A model generated the notes under the pieces. It did no database searches and was not told the DNA's origin. It was given only the letters and a program-made list of their open reading frames with translations. The position numbers and the translations under genes are program-made. 64,000 nucleotides of DNA from Roseovarius mucosus DSM 17069 (lineage in GTDB: Bacteria; Pseudomonadota; Alphaproteobacteria; Rhodobacterales; Rhodobacteraceae): contig NZ_KN293980.1 in assembly GCF_000768555.3 (NCBI RefSeq), forward strand, positions 158,947-222,946, read 5' to 3'. Below, in pieces: positions 44,609 through 54,234 of this stretch (within the stretch, counting starts at the first letter, position 1; each line of letters starts with the position of its first letter).

Positions 44609-45097
44609 TCAGAGCGCCGCGAGCAGCGATTCGCCGGCTGTCGCTTCGCAGGTGCCGGGGCTTTCCTCGACATGCAGCACGGTGACGGTGCCATCCTCGA
44701 CCGCCATCGCATAGCGCTTGGAGCGCGCGAGCAGGCCCGCGGGCGGCGCATCGAAATCAAGGCCGATGGCCTTGGTAAAGGCGCTTCCGGCGTCGGCGAG
44801 CATGGTGATGCCGGCCTCTGTGGCCCCCGTGGCCTCGCCCCAGGCCTTCATCACGAAGGGGTCATTGACCGAAACGCAGATGATTTCATCCACGCCCGCC
44901 GCGTCGAATTGCGCCTTGGTGCGGATAAAGCTGGGGACATGCGCCGAGGAACAGGTGGGCGTGTACGCCCCCGGCACGGCAAAGATCACCACCTTGCGGC
45001 CCGCGGTCAGGCTCTTGAGATCGACCGCTTCGGGGCCCTTGTCGCCCAGTTTCAGCAGGGTCGCGTCGGGAAGTTTGTCGCCGGAAGAAAGGGTCAT
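44609..45097 (-). CDS. peroxiredoxin, Prx5 subfamily
   Basis: The ATG at 45097 gives 162 residues. The peroxidatic cysteine is C49 in VPGAYTPTCSSAHVPSF, with the conserved T-x-x-C and later arginine. A second cysteine sits in ESPGTCEATAG near the C-terminus and could act as a resolving residue. Prx5 enzymes reduce H2O2 and alkyl hydroperoxides, with glutathione/glutaredoxin or thioredoxin as reductant. It is cytoplasmic and 90 bases from the divergent ferredoxin reductase-like gene. Confidence 0.93.
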   Translation of the reverse strand: MTLSSGDKLPDATLLKLGDKGPEAVDLKSLTAGRKVVIFAVPGAYTPTCSSAHVPSFIRTKAQFDAAGVDEIICVSVNDPFVMKAWGEATGATEAGITMLADAGSAFTKAIGLDFDAPPAGLLARSKRYAMAVEDGTVTVLHVEESPGTCEATAGESLLAAL

Positions 45098-45187
45098 GGT
45101 CGTTCCTTGTCTGTCGAGGGTTTCGGGATGGAAGTAGATATAGGCCGGTGATAGGCAAGTGACCATGCCAAAGAAGGAGAGAGCGGG

Positions 45188-46390
45188 ATGTCGGGTGTCG
45201 TGGTGATCGGAGCGGGGCAGGCGGGGGCGTCGCTGGTGGCGAAGCTGCGGAGCGAGGGCTATGAGGGCCCCATCACGCTGATCGGCGAAGAGCCGGTGCC
45301 GCCCTATCAGCGCCCGCCCCTGTCCAAGAAATACCTGCTAGGCGAGATGGCTCTGGAGCGGCTCTATCTGCGGCCCGAGAGCTATTATGCCGAAACGGGC
45401 ATTGACCTGCGGTTGGGCCTGCGCGTCACCGGGATTGACCGCGCGGCGCGCGAGGTGGTGATGGGCGAGGCGCGGCTCAGCTATGAGCATCTGGTGCTGA
45501 CCACCGGATCGCGCCCCCGCCACCTGCCTGCGGCGATTGGCGGTGACTTGGGCGGTGTGCATGTCGTGCGCACGCTGGCCGATGTCGATGCGATGGCGCC
45601 GGGGTTTCGCCCCGGCGCGCGCGTGCTGATCGTGGGCGGCGGCTATATCGGGCTTGAGGCGGCGGCGGTCGCGGCCAGCCGGGGGATGCAGGTGGTTCTG
45701 GTCGAGATGGCGCCGCGTATCCTGCAGCGGGTGGCAGCCAAGGAGACCTCGGATTATTTCCGCGCGCTGCATGGGCGGCACGGCGTCGATATTCGCGAGG
45801 GCGTGGGATTGGAGCGTTTGCTGGGTGACGACCAGGTCAGCGGCGCGCGCCTGTCGGATGGGACGGAGTTGGCCGTGGACATGGTGATCGTTGGCGTTGG
45901 CATCGTGCCGGATACCGCCCTCGCCGAGGCGGCGGGGCTGGCGATTGACAATGGAATCGCGGTGGATGCGCAGGGGCGCACCTCTGATCCCGCGATCTGG
46001 GCCGCGGGCGATTGTGCGTCCTTCCCCCACGGCGAGGGGCGTTTGCGGCTGGAGAGCGTGCCCAATGCCATCGACATGGCCGACTGTGTGGCGGGCAATA
46101 TCCTGGGGCGTGGCGTGGATTATGTGCCAAAGCCGTGGTTCTGGTCGGATCAATACGATGTGAAGTTGCAGATCACGGGGCTGAGCACCGGCTATGACCG
46201 GATCGTGACGCGCGACGGCGGAGCGGCGGTGTCGTTCTGGTACTACCGGGGCGATCAGTTGCTGGCGGTGGACGCGATGAACGATCCGCGTGCCTATATG
46301 GTGGGCAAGAGGTTGATTGATGCCGGGAAATCCGCCGATCCGGCGGTGGTGGCGGATGCGGGGGCCGATCTCAAGGTCTTGCTCGGGTGA
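45188..46390 (+). CDS. FAD-dependent ferredoxin/rubredoxin reductase-like oxidoreductase
   Basis: The 400-residue protein has an FAD-binding GXGXXG motif at the N-terminus (VVVIGAGQAGASLVAKL) and an NAD(P)H GXGXXG (VLIVGGGYIGLEAAAVA, about residue 145). The segment PYQRPPLSKKYL and the C-terminal flavin ATG/GD motif (WAAGDCASFPH) identify the family of bacterial ferredoxin reductases that feed P450s or dioxygenases (rhodocoxin/putidaredoxin reductase type). The partner is not next to it. Its TGA overlaps the GTG of rsmD, so the two may be co-translated. Confidence 0.9.
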   Translation: MSGVVVIGAGQAGASLVAKLRSEGYEGPITLIGEEPVPPYQRPPLSKKYLLGEMALERLYLRPESYYAETGIDLRLGLRVTGIDRAAREVVMGEARLSYEHLVLTTGSRPRHLPAAIGGDLGGVHVVRTLADVDAMAPGFRPGARVLIVGGGYIGLEAAAVAASRGMQVVLVEMAPRILQRVAAKETSDYFRALHGRHGVDIREGVGLERLLGDDQVSGARLSDGTELAVDMVIVGVGIVPDTALAEAAGLAIDNGIAVDAQGRTSDPAIWAAGDCASFPHGEGRLRLESVPNAIDMADCVAGNILGRGVDYVPKPWFWSDQYDVKLQITGLSTGYDRIVTRDGGAAVSFWYYRGDQLLAVDAMNDPRAYMVGKRLIDAGKSADPAVVADAGADLKVLLG

Positions 46391-46944
46391 GGATCATCGG
46401 CGGGGCGCATCGCGGGCGGGCGCTGGCCAGTGTCGGCAAGGGCGATGTGGCGGCGCATCTGCGGCCCACGTCGGACCGGGTGCGCGAGGCGCTCTTTAAC
46501 GTGCTGGCCGGGGGCTATGGCGATCCGGTGACAGGCGCGCGGGTGCTCGATATGTTCGCGGGCACCGGCGCGCTGGGGCTTGAGGCCTTGTCGCGCGGGG
46601 CGGAGGCCGTAAGCTTCATCGAGAGCGGGCGCAAGGCGCTGTCGCTTTTACGGCAAAACATTGCGCTCTGCCGGGCAGAGGAGGAGACGCGCGTGTTCCC
46701 TCTGGATGCGCGCAGGCCGGGGAATAATCCCACGGCGGCGCATGAGCTGGTCTTTCTCGATCCGCCCTATGGCAAGGGCCTGGGCGAAGAGGCGCTCGCG
46801 GCGGCGCTGGCGGGGGGCTGGATTTCTGACGAGGCGCTGATCGTCTGGGAGGAAAGTGCCGCAATCACCCCGCCCGAGGGGCTGCGCCTGCTGGAAGAGC
46901 GGCGTTATGGCGATACGGTGATTAGGTTTCTGGAGCGGGGGTAG
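46387..46944 (+). CDS. rsmD: 16S rRNA (guanine(966)-N2)-methyltransferase RsmD
   Basis: The 185-residue protein starts at GTG 46387. It has MRIIGGAHRGRALASV at the start, RPTSDRVREALFNVL, the SAM motif VLDMFAGTGALGLEALSRGA and the catalytic LDPPYGKG (NPPY-type). These are the standard features of RsmD, which methylates G966 of 16S rRNA in the 30S assembly pathway. The upstream reductase overlaps it by 4 bases. Confidence 0.95.
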   Translation: MRIIGGAHRGRALASVGKGDVAAHLRPTSDRVREALFNVLAGGYGDPVTGARVLDMFAGTGALGLEALSRGAEAVSFIESGRKALSLLRQNIALCRAEEETRVFPLDARRPGNNPTAAHELVFLDPPYGKGLGEEALAAALAGGWISDEALIVWEESAAITPPEGLRLLEERRYGDTVIRFLERG

Positions 46945-46980
46945 GGTTAGTTTACGCCGACTTTTGCCCCAAGTGCCCCC

Positions 46981-47135
46981 GCGCGGAATCAAGGCGCGTA
47001 GCGCCGCCGCGCGGATCGCTGGGCCGTCCCGCGGCCTGGCGATTTGGAGGTGTGGCGCTGGTCTGAGGGGTCATACGGACTTTGCTGCTATAAAGTGGCA
47101 GCCATGACCGTTGCTTCGCTAGTCCCCGGCCCAGC
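46981..47135. repeat. structured intergenic element, repeat family 2 copy 2
   Basis: This copy begins GCGCGGAATCAAGG like copy 1 at 37834. The inner hairpin is GGCGC-GTA-GCGCC (46993-47005) where copy 1 has GGTGCC-GCA-GGCACC, so the T-A pair became C-G, a compensatory change. The central ATCGCTGGGCCG, ATAAAGTGGCAG and the CGCTAGTCCCCGGCCCAGC end are retained, while the bases between drift. It lies between convergent rsmD and the ubiH-type gene, like copy 1 between murJ and the rhomboid-like gene. Confidence 0.8.
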
Positions 47136-47171
47136 GACGGCGCGGCTCAGTGCAAATATGGGCAGCCTCCC

Positions 47172-48389
47172 TTATCCTTTCATCAACTCGGGCAAATCCC
47201 CTGTCAGCCCTGCGGCCTCGCGGATGAAGCCCCGGCGTAGGCGGGGCATGTGGCCAAGCGCGCCCATGCCAAGATCGCGGGCGGCGCGCAGGAGCGGGTT
47301 GTCGTTGGAGAAGAGCCGGTTGGTGAGGTCGGTTGCCATGGCGAGCGTCGCGGTGTCGAACCGCCGCCATTGCTGGTAGCGGGCGAGCACATCGGGTGCT
47401 GCGATATCCTCGCCCCGGCGCGCGGCCTCGGTCATCACCTGTGCCAGCGCGGCGACATCGCGCAGGCCCGCGTTGAGCCCCTGTCCGGCAATCGGATGCA
47501 TGCCGTGGGCGGCGTCACCGATCAGCGCAAGGCGGTCGGCGACAAAGCTGTTGGCCACGGTCAGGCTTAGCGGATAGGTGTAGCGCGCGCCGCGCAGTTT
47601 GATGGCACCGAGGAAATCGCCAAAGCGCGGGCGCAGAACCTCCATGAATTCGTCGTCGGGAAGGGCGGCGAAGCGGGCGGCGGTGGCGTCGGTCTCGGAC
47701 CAGACGATCGAGCTGACATTGCCGGGCAGCGGCAGGATCGCGAGCGGGCCGGGGGGCATGAAGAACTGATGCGCGATGCCGTGATGCGGCAATTCGTGTT
47801 CGATGGCGGCGACGAGTGCGGTTTGGCCATAGCCCCAGCCGGTGCGCCGGATACCCGCGCGCCCGGCGGTGCTTGAGCTGCGCCCATCGGCCCCGATGAG
47901 AAGGCGGCCCGTGAGGGTCTTGCCCGAGGCGAGCGTGACGGTGACGCCAGTGGCGTCGCTTTCTTGTGCTGTGACCGTGTCGTTGGAAACCTGGGTGATC
48001 AGGGGTTGCTCTGCCATGGCTTCGATCAGGGCGCGGCGGAGGTAGCGATCCTCAAGCATATGGCCCATCGGGCCTTCTTCGATCTCGGCATGGTCGAAAT
48101 GCAGGAAGAAAGGTGACGGGCCTTCGCCCGCGCGCCCGTCCGAAACCTTGATTTCCAGCATCGGCTGGGCATGTTCGGCCACGCGGTCCCAGATCCCGAG
48201 GTTCTGCAAGAGCCGCACCGAGGCGAGAGCCAAGGCATAGGCGCGCCCGTCGAAGGCCGCATTCTTGCGGGTGGGTTCGGGCAGGGCGTCGATCACCGTG
48301 CTGGAAAGCCCCGCCTGGGCGGCGGCAAGGGCGAGGGTGGGGCCGTTGAGGCCGCCACCGACGATGAGAAGGTCGCTGTCATGTGTCAT
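47172..48389 (-). CDS. UbiH/UbiF/COQ6-family FAD hydroxylase (ubiquinone synthesis)
   Basis: The ATG at 48389 gives 405 residues. It starts with the FAD dinucleotide motif LLIVGGGLNGPTLALAAAQ, has the conserved DG motif (LIGADGRSSSTAGRAGI) and the second FAD motif (ALIGDAAHGMHPIAGQGLN). This is the class A flavoprotein hydroxylase family that oxidises ring positions of ubiquinone precursors. The exact position (UbiH, UbiF, UbiL) cannot be set by eye. It is divergent from the amidase gene, 84 bases away. Confidence 0.88.
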   Translation of the reverse strand: MTHDSDLLIVGGGLNGPTLALAAAQAGLSSTVIDALPEPTRKNAAFDGRAYALALASVRLLQNLGIWDRVAEHAQPMLEIKVSDGRAGEGPSPFFLHFDHAEIEEGPMGHMLEDRYLRRALIEAMAEQPLITQVSNDTVTAQESDATGVTVTLASGKTLTGRLLIGADGRSSSTAGRAGIRRTGWGYGQTALVAAIEHELPHHGIAHQFFMPPGPLAILPLPGNVSSIVWSETDATAARFAALPDDEFMEVLRPRFGDFLGAIKLRGARYTYPLSLTVANSFVADRLALIGDAAHGMHPIAGQGLNAGLRDVAALAQVMTEAARRGEDIAAPDVLARYQQWRRFDTATLAMATDLTNRLFSNDNPLLRAARDLGMGALGHMPRLRRGFIREAAGLTGDLPELMKG

Positions 48390-48473
48390 GCGCCCAATAT
48401 GTGCGTGCGCGCGGGATTGTCCATGCGCCGCTCTGCCGCTAGCAATGGTTTTTGAACGCAAGAGGGGGACGCG

Positions 48474-49817
48474 ATGCAGGACTGGCTGAAGATGACGGCG
48501 GGCGATCTGGGGCGCGGCATTGGGCGCGGCGAGATCGACCCCGAGGCGCTGTGTGAGACCTATCTGGGGGCAATCCAGGCCCATCCGTTGCGGAGCCGCA
48601 TTTACAGCGCGGTGACCGAAGAGCGCGCGCGCGCCGAGGCGGGGGCGGCATCGGCGCGGGCCAAGGCGGGGCAGCGTCTGGGTCTGCTGGACGGCGTGCC
48701 GGTCAGTTGGAAAGACCTCTTTGACAGCGCGGGTGTTGCGACCGAGGCGGGATCGGCGCTGTTGCAAGGCCGGGTGCCGGATCGCGATGCCGAAGTCTTG
48801 CGCAATGGCACGGCGGCGGGGCTGGTGTGCCTTGGCAAGACGCATATGAGCGAATTAGCGTTTTCGGGTCTGGGCCTCAATCCGGTGACGGCGACGCCAC
48901 CCTGTGTGAACAATCCCGACGCTGTGCCCGGCGGATCGTCGTCGGGGGCGGCGGCGAGTGTGGCCTTTGATCTGGCCCCCTGCGGGATCGGGTCGGACAC
49001 GGGCGGGTCGGTGCGCATCCCGTCGGCGTGGAATGATCTGGTCGGGCTCAAGACCACTTCGGGGCGGGTTTCGTTGCAGGGGGTGGTGCCGCTTTGCCTG
49101 CGGTTCGACACGGTGGGGCCGCTGGCCCGCTCGGTCGAGGATTGCGCGCTGTTGCTGGCGGCATTGGAAGGGGGCAAGGCGGCGGATTTGCGCGGGGCGA
49201 CCTTGGCGGGGCTGCGGTTTGCGGTGCTGCGGACGTCGGTGATGGAGGATATTCGACCCGAGCCGGCGCGCGCCCATGCGCTCGCGCTGGAGGTGCTGCG
49301 AGAGGCGGGCGCGGTGATCGACGAGATAGAGGCACCCGAGGTGGCCGAGGCGCTGCCGCTCTCGCCGGTGCTGTTCACGGGCGAGGCCTATGGGCTCTGG
49401 CGCGAGGTGATCGAGGCGGCGCCGGACAAGATGTTCGCGCCGATTCTCGAGCGGTTCCGCAGCGGCAAGGACATCAGTGCCGCGGATTACGTGGCGGGGT
49501 GGCGCAAGCTCGAGGCGCTGCGCGCCGCGTGGAATGTGCGGGTGGCGGGCTATGATGCGGTGCTCATGCCCTCGGCCCCCAATCTGCCGCCCGATCAGGC
49601 GCGGCTCTTGGCCGATCCCGACTATTACGTAACCGAGAACCTGCTGACCTTGCGCAATACGCGGGTGGGCAATCTCTTGGGGCTCTGTGCCGTGACGCTG
49701 CCCACGGGGGTGCCGAGTTGCGGTCTGATGCTCTGCGGGCAGCCCTATGGCGAGGAGCGGCTGTTGCGGGTGGCAAAGGCAGTCGAGGATGTTCTCTGTC
49801 CCCGGCGCGGGGAATAG
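48474..49817 (+). CDS. amidase (amidase signature family)
   Basis: The 447-residue protein has the Ser-cisSer-Lys triad of amidase signature enzymes: K80 in GVPVSWKDLFD, GGSSSGAAASVAF, and the nucleophilic serine in GIGSDTGGSVRIPS. The family hydrolyses linear amides and includes GatA; absence of nearby gatB/C and the shorter sequence argue for a stand-alone amidase. The substrate is unknown. It is followed after 4 bases by the PaiB-like gene, likely in one operon. Confidence 0.9.
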   Translation: MQDWLKMTAGDLGRGIGRGEIDPEALCETYLGAIQAHPLRSRIYSAVTEERARAEAGAASARAKAGQRLGLLDGVPVSWKDLFDSAGVATEAGSALLQGRVPDRDAEVLRNGTAAGLVCLGKTHMSELAFSGLGLNPVTATPPCVNNPDAVPGGSSSGAAASVAFDLAPCGIGSDTGGSVRIPSAWNDLVGLKTTSGRVSLQGVVPLCLRFDTVGPLARSVEDCALLLAALEGGKAADLRGATLAGLRFAVLRTSVMEDIRPEPARAHALALEVLREAGAVIDEIEAPEVAEALPLSPVLFTGEAYGLWREVIEAAPDKMFAPILERFRSGKDISAADYVAGWRKLEALRAAWNVRVAGYDAVLMPSAPNLPPDQARLLADPDYYVTENLLTLRNTRVGNLLGLCAVTLPTGVPSCGLMLCGQPYGEERLLRVAKAVEDVLCPRRGE

Positions 49818-49821
49818 GGCA

Positions 49822-50442
49822 ATGCATCCCAATCCCGCCTTTCGTCAGGCCACCGCCGCGCGCAATCTGGAATTTGCCCGCGCGCGCGGGTTCGGGATAC
49901 TGGTCGTTTGCAGCCCCGAGGGGCCATTGATGAGCCATATTCCGTTTCTCTTGAATGCGGATGGGACGCGGGCCGAGTTTCATCTGGTACGTTCCAATCC
50001 GATTGCGCGGCTTTTGACTGGGCCGCTCAAGGCGCGGTTGGCGATCGAGGGGCCGCATTCCTATGTCTCGCCCGATTGGTATGGGGTCGAGGATCAGGTG
50101 CCGACGTGGAACTATGTCGCTGTGCATCTGGTGGGAGAGGTCATGTTGCAGCCGCAAGAGGGCATGCGCGACCTTCTGGACCGGCAATCGGCGGAGTTCG
50201 AGGCGCGGCTTGCGCCCAAGCCGGAATGGCGGACCGAAAAGATGACGCCCGAGGTGCTGGAGCGGATGATGCGGCAGATCGTGCCCTGCGCGATGCGGGT
50301 GGACGAGATCGCGGGCACCTGGAAGCTGGGCCAGAACAAGCCCGAGGAGGTGCGTCTGCGTGCCGCCGATCATCTGGCCCCGGCGGGGCAGGGGCAGGAG
50401 AGTGAATTGTTGGCGGATTGGATGCGCGCGCCGCCCGGCTGA
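49822..50442 (+). CDS. PaiB-family FMN-binding negative regulator-like protein
   Basis: The ATG at 49822 gives 206 residues beginning MHPNPAFR. The segments MSHIPFLL, FHLVRSNPIARLL, SYVSPDWYG and VPTWNYVAVH are characteristic of the PaiB/FMN-binding split-barrel family (Bacillus PaiB was described as a repressor of sporulation and protease genes). A role as flavin- or heme-binding protein is also possible. The C-terminus has KLGQNKPEEVR. It lies in an apparent operon with the amidase. Confidence 0.85.
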   Translation: MHPNPAFRQATAARNLEFARARGFGILVVCSPEGPLMSHIPFLLNADGTRAEFHLVRSNPIARLLTGPLKARLAIEGPHSYVSPDWYGVEDQVPTWNYVAVHLVGEVMLQPQEGMRDLLDRQSAEFEARLAPKPEWRTEKMTPEVLERMMRQIVPCAMRVDEIAGTWKLGQNKPEEVRLRAADHLAPAGQGQESELLADWMRAPPG

Positions 50443-50502
50443 GCGGCTTTACAGCGCCGGGGGCTGGGCCTAGGGTCGCGCCAAAACCTCAAGGAGCGCG
50501 TC

Positions 50503-51105
50503 ATGAAACTCATTTCCTCGCCTTTGTCCCCCTTTGTGCGCAAGGTGCGTGTGCTCTTGCTGGAAAGCGGACTGGCCGATCAGGTCGAGGTGGTCGATGT
50601 GACCACCACGCCGCTGGAGACCGATCCACAGGCGGCGGCGGCCAATCCGCTGGGCAAGATCCCGGCCTTGGTGCGGCTCGACGGTCCGGCGATCCATGAC
50701 AGCCGGGTGATCACCCGCTATCTGGATCAGCAGGCGGGCGGGCGGTTTTATCCCGAGGCGCGGCTCTGGGAGGTGCTGACGCTGGAGGCGATTGCCGAAG
50801 GGATCATGGAGGCGGCGCTGGCGATGACCTATGAGGCGCGGTTCCGTCCCGAGGACATGCGCTATGCGCCTTGGGTCGAGGGGCAGTGGGCCAAGGCGGC
50901 GCGGGCGCTGGATGCCGTTGAGGCGCGCTGGATGAGCCATCTCGCAGGGCCGCTCGACATGAGCCATATCGCGCTGGGCTGTGCGCTGGGCTATCTCGAT
51001 TTCCGCCATGACGCGCGCGGCTGGCGGGTGGGGCATCCGGCGTTGGAGGCGTGGTATGCCAAGATGAGCGCGCGCGAGAGCATGGTAAAAACGGCCCCTC
51101 TCTGA
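50503..51105 (+). CDS. glutathione S-transferase family protein
   Basis: The 200-residue product has the N-terminal GST fold (MKLISSPLSPFVRKVRVLLL, NPLGKIPALVRLDGPAIHDSRVI) with the cis-Pro and SRVI contact for glutathione, and a helical C-terminal domain (about 85-200). It is of the YibF/GST-N3 sort. AAGGAG precedes the ATG (GAGCGCGTC spacer). It is not closely similar to the other GST in this window. Substrate unknown. Confidence 0.88.
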   Translation: MKLISSPLSPFVRKVRVLLLESGLADQVEVVDVTTTPLETDPQAAAANPLGKIPALVRLDGPAIHDSRVITRYLDQQAGGRFYPEARLWEVLTLEAIAEGIMEAALAMTYEARFRPEDMRYAPWVEGQWAKAARALDAVEARWMSHLAGPLDMSHIALGCALGYLDFRHDARGWRVGHPALEAWYAKMSARESMVKTAPL

Positions 51106-51325
51106 ATCGGATGGGCGGATCAGGTCGCACCATTGGTGCCGCTTGGTCCAGCACCTGACCACCGTCAAGCGCGACAGATGCGCGCTCTGACGAAATCTAG
51201 GGCTAATGCAGGCTGGACGGCCCCCCAAAGCCCCGCTAAATAGCCGCACATGCTGGCTTTGGGAATCCCGAGGCCTATCATCGTATGAGGCCGATTGCGG
51301 CACTGATATATAGGGAGTATTTCTC

Positions 51326-51889
51326 GTGTCCCACGCAGAAGATCACGAAGGCACCCGGAGGGATTTCCTCTATTATGCGACCGCGGGCGCGGGTGCTGTG
51401 ACCGCAGGCGCAGCCATCTGGCCGCTGATCAACCAGATGAACCCCTCGGCGGATGTTCAGGCTCTGTCCTCGATCCGCGTGGATGTGTCCGGGATTGAAC
51501 CTGGGACGCAATTGACGGTGAAATGGCTGGGCAAGCCTGTGTTCATCCGTCGCCGGACCGCGAAAGATATCGAGGCGGCGCGCAGCGTTGATGTCGCCAC
51601 GCTGCCCGACGGTCTGGCACGCAATGCAAATATCGAAGAGACCGCACCCGCAACGGACGAGAACCGTACGCTCGATGAAGCGGGTGAATGGCTGGTCGAA
51701 ATGGGCGTATGCACCCATCTCGGTTGCGTTCCCATCGGTGATGGTGCCGGTGATTTCGGTGGTTGGTTCTGCCCCTGTCACGGGTCGCACTATGACAGCG
51801 CGGGCCGTATCCGCAAAGGGCCCGCCCCGGAGAACCTTCCGGTGCCGGTGGCCCAATTCCTCGACGAAACCACGATCCAACTGGGATAA
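51326..51889 (+). CDS. petA: ubiquinol-cytochrome c reductase, Rieske iron-sulfur subunit
   Basis: The 187-residue protein is the Rieske subunit of cytochrome bc1. A twin-arginine-like start ([19 protein letters not shown]) anchors the protein through one helix. The [2Fe-2S] ligands are CTHLGC (near C129) and CPCHGSHYD. The start codon is GTG with AGGGAG upstream. The 220 bases before it (51106-51325) carry no other gene; petA is followed by petB after 12 bases. In this organism the complex passes electrons from ubiquinol to cytochrome c for the cbb3 oxidase. Confidence 0.97.
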   Translation: MSHAEDHEGTRRDFLYYATAGAGAVTAGAAIWPLINQMNPSADVQALSSIRVDVSGIEPGTQLTVKWLGKPVFIRRRTAKDIEAARSVDVATLPDGLARNANIEETAPATDENRTLDEAGEWLVEMGVCTHLGCVPIGDGAGDFGGWFCPCHGSHYDSAGRIRKGPAPENLPVPVAQFLDETTIQLG

Positions 51890-51901
51890 GGAAACGCGCA
51901 A

Positions 51902-53224
51902 ATGTCCGGAATTCCGCACGATCACTATGAGCCCAAGACGGGCGGCGAGAAATGGCTTCATTCGCGCCTGCCCATCGTCGGGTTGCTTTATGACACCATC
52001 ATGATTCCCACGCCCAAGAACCTGAACTGGATGTGGATCTGGGGTATCGTTCTGACCTTCTGTCTGGTGCTGCAAATCGTCACCGGCATCATTCTGGTGA
52101 TGCATTACACGCCGCATGTCGATCTGGCCTTTGCCAGCATCGAGCATATCATGCGCAACGTGAACGGTGGTCATTTCATTCGCTACCTGCATATGAACGG
52201 CGCGTCGCTGTTCTTTGTGGCCGTTTACCTGCATATTTTCCGCGGTCTCTACTATGGGTCTTACAAAGCCCCGCGTGAGGTGACGTGGATCATCGGCATG
52301 TTGATTTATCTTGCGATGATGGGCACGGCGTTCATGGGCTACGTGCTGCCTTGGGGGCAGATGTCGTTCTGGGGCGCTACGGTGATCACCGGTCTGTTTG
52401 GTGCGATCCCGTTCATCGGCGAGTCGATCCAGACCTGGCTGTTGGGTGGGCCAGCGGTGGATAATGCCACGCTGAACCGCTTCTTCTCGTTGCATTATCT
52501 CTTGCCGTTCGTGATTGCGGCGCTGGTGGCGCTGCATATCTGGGCGTTCCACACCACGGGCAACAACAACCCGACCGGCGTGGACGTGCGCCGCACCTCC
52601 AAGGAAGAGGCGCAGAAGGATACCGTTCCGTTCTGGCCCTATTTCGTGATCAAGGACCTCTTTGCCTTGGCCGTGATCATGGTGGTGTTCTTTGCCATCG
52701 TCGGTTTCATGCCCAACTACCTTGGCCATCCCGACAACTACATCGAAGCGAATCCGCTGGTGACGCCCGCGCATATTGTGCCGGAATGGTACTTCCTGCC
52801 GTTCTACGCGATCCTGCGTGCCTTTACCGCCGATGTCTGGGTGGTGATGTTCGCCAACTGGATCACCGGCGGAATCATCGACGCCAAGTTCTTTGGCGTG
52901 TTGGCGATGTTCGGGGCTATCGCGGTGATGGCGCTGGCACCTTGGCTTGATACGTCTTCGGTGCGGTCGGGCCGCTATCGCCCGATGTTCAAGTGGTGGT
53001 TCTGGCTCTTGGCGATCGACTTTGTCGTCCTGATGTGGGTGGGCGCAATGCCCGCAGAACCGCCCTATTCCACGATTTCGCTGATCGCGTCGGCCTATTG
53101 GTTCGCCTATTTCCTGGTGATCCTGCCGCTCTTGGGCGTGATCGAGAAACCCGAGGCCCAGCCTGCCACCATCGAGGAAGATTTCGATGCGCATTATGGC
53201 AAGGCCCACACGCCCGCCGAATAA
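51902..53224 (+). CDS. petB: ubiquinol-cytochrome c reductase, cytochrome b
   Basis: The 440-residue protein has eight to nine hydrophobic helices and the four histidine ligands of hemes bL and bH ([11 protein letters not shown] and [36 protein letters not shown]). The quinol-site PEWY ([12 protein letters not shown]) and the [16 protein letters not shown] stretch are present. Fused full-length cytochrome b, as opposed to split b6/subunit IV, is normal for proteobacteria. It lies between petA and petC with short gaps. Confidence 0.97.
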   Translation: MSGIPHDHYEPKTGGEKWLHSRLPIVGLLYDTIMIPTPKNLNWMWIWGIVLTFCLVLQIVTGIILVMHYTPHVDLAFASIEHIMRNVNGGHFIRYLHMNGASLFFVAVYLHIFRGLYYGSYKAPREVTWIIGMLIYLAMMGTAFMGYVLPWGQMSFWGATVITGLFGAIPFIGESIQTWLLGGPAVDNATLNRFFSLHYLLPFVIAALVALHIWAFHTTGNNNPTGVDVRRTSKEEAQKDTVPFWPYFVIKDLFALAVIMVVFFAIVGFMPNYLGHPDNYIEANPLVTPAHIVPEWYFLPFYAILRAFTADVWVVMFANWITGGIIDAKFFGVLAMFGAIAVMALAPWLDTSSVRSGRYRPMFKWWFWLLAIDFVVLMWVGAMPAEPPYSTISLIASAYWFAYFLVILPLLGVIEKPEAQPATIEEDFDAHYGKAHTPAE

Positions 53225-53240
53225 GAAAGGACGGATGACA

Positions 53241-54086
53241 ATGTTCAAGACAACAGGCATTGCGGCCCTTGTGGCCCTGTCCCTCTCGACCGGCGGCGCA
53301 TTGGCCGCCGGGGGCGAGGGGCATATCGAGGACGTCGCCTTTTCCTTTGAAGGTCCGTTCGGCAAGTTCGACCAGAACCAGCTTCAGCGCGGTCTGAAGG
53401 TCTATACGCAGGTCTGCGCGGCCTGCCATGGGCTGAAGTATGTGCCGCTGCGCACCCTCGGCGACGAGGGTGGGCCGCACCTGCCCGAGGATCAGGTCTT
53501 TGCCTATTCCGAGCAGTTCGAGGTGTTCGATCCGGAGCTTGACGATTTCCGGACGGCCACGCCGACCGACCATTTCCCGGCTGTGACCTCGGCCGGGGCC
53601 CCGGACCTGAGCCTGATGGCCAAGAAGCGTGCGGGCTTTCACGGCCCCTATGGCACCGGTCTGAGCCAGCTCTTCAACGGGATGGGCGGGGCAGAGTATA
53701 TCTACTCGCTGATGACCGGCTATCACGAAGTGCCGGAATGCGCGCCCGAGGATTTCCCCGGCAACTATAACGCGGCCTTTACGGCGGGCGGCTATCCCGA
53801 AGAGTGCAAGGACGAGCATGGGCACCACACGGTTCCCGGTACCTGGATTGCCATGGGTCAGCCGCTCTGGGGTGACGATGTCGAATTTGATGACGGCACC
53901 GCGGCCACGTTGGAACAAGAGGCCGAGGATGTCGCGGCCTTCCTGATGTGGACGGCGGAGCCCAAGATGATGGCGCGCAAGCATGCGGGCCTGACCGGCG
54001 TGATCTTCCTCACCATCCTGTCGGTGCTGCTCTATCTGACCAACAAGCGGATCTGGGCCCCGGTCAAGGGCAAGAAAACGAGCTGA
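53241..54086 (+). CDS. petC: ubiquinol-cytochrome c reductase, cytochrome c1
   Basis: From ATG 53241 the product has 281 residues, with a cleavable signal peptide (about 1-22, [11 protein letters not shown]). The heme c motif is CAACH (C59/C62/H63) in [17 protein letters not shown], and the axial methionine is in [14 protein letters not shown] single C-terminal helix ([17 protein letters not shown]) anchors it. The operon petABC ends with a strong terminator 25 bases after the stop. Confidence 0.97.
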   Translation: MFKTTGIAALVALSLSTGGALAAGGEGHIEDVAFSFEGPFGKFDQNQLQRGLKVYTQVCAACHGLKYVPLRTLGDEGGPHLPEDQVFAYSEQFEVFDPELDDFRTATPTDHFPAVTSAGAPDLSLMAKKRAGFHGPYGTGLSQLFNGMGGAEYIYSLMTGYHEVPECAPEDFPGNYNAAFTAGGYPEECKDEHGHHTVPGTWIAMGQPLWGDDVEFDDGTAATLEQEAEDVAAFLMWTAEPKMMARKHAGLTGVIFLTILSVLLYLTNKRIWAPVKGKKTS

Positions 54087-54111
54087 TCGAGTCGCGACCT
54101 CATGCATTACG

Positions 54112-54143
54112 AAAGCCCCGCAAGCCCGGCTTGCGGGGCTTTT
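54112..54143 (+). terminator. intrinsic terminator of petABC
   Basis: AAGCCCCGCAAG-CCCGG-CTTGCGGGGCTT is a perfect 12-bp stem followed by T residues (TTT). It begins 26 bases after the petC stop codon and ends the operon. Confidence 0.92.
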
Positions 54144-54208
54144 GCGTGACGTTGGGTCAAAAATATTTCAAGACGTGGTCAAATAGCGCAGGGGGCAAGG
54201 TGACGCAA

Positions 54209-54220
54209 CGTTTGCAAACG
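54209..54220. promoter_or_regulatory. 12-bp perfect palindrome before the desaturase gene
   Basis: CGTTTGCAAACG is perfectly self-complementary and lies 14 bases before the first desaturase ATG. Its core TTTGCAAA is also the box upstream of scfR at 19746. It may be an operator for a lipid or ScfR-type regulator. Confidence 0.5.
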
Positions 54221-54234
54221 CCTGCCAATCCTCT

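Noticed and set aside
51278..53365. A 695-codon antisense frame across petABC
   Set aside because: It lies opposite petA and petB, whose motifs are complete, and has the usual shadow composition.
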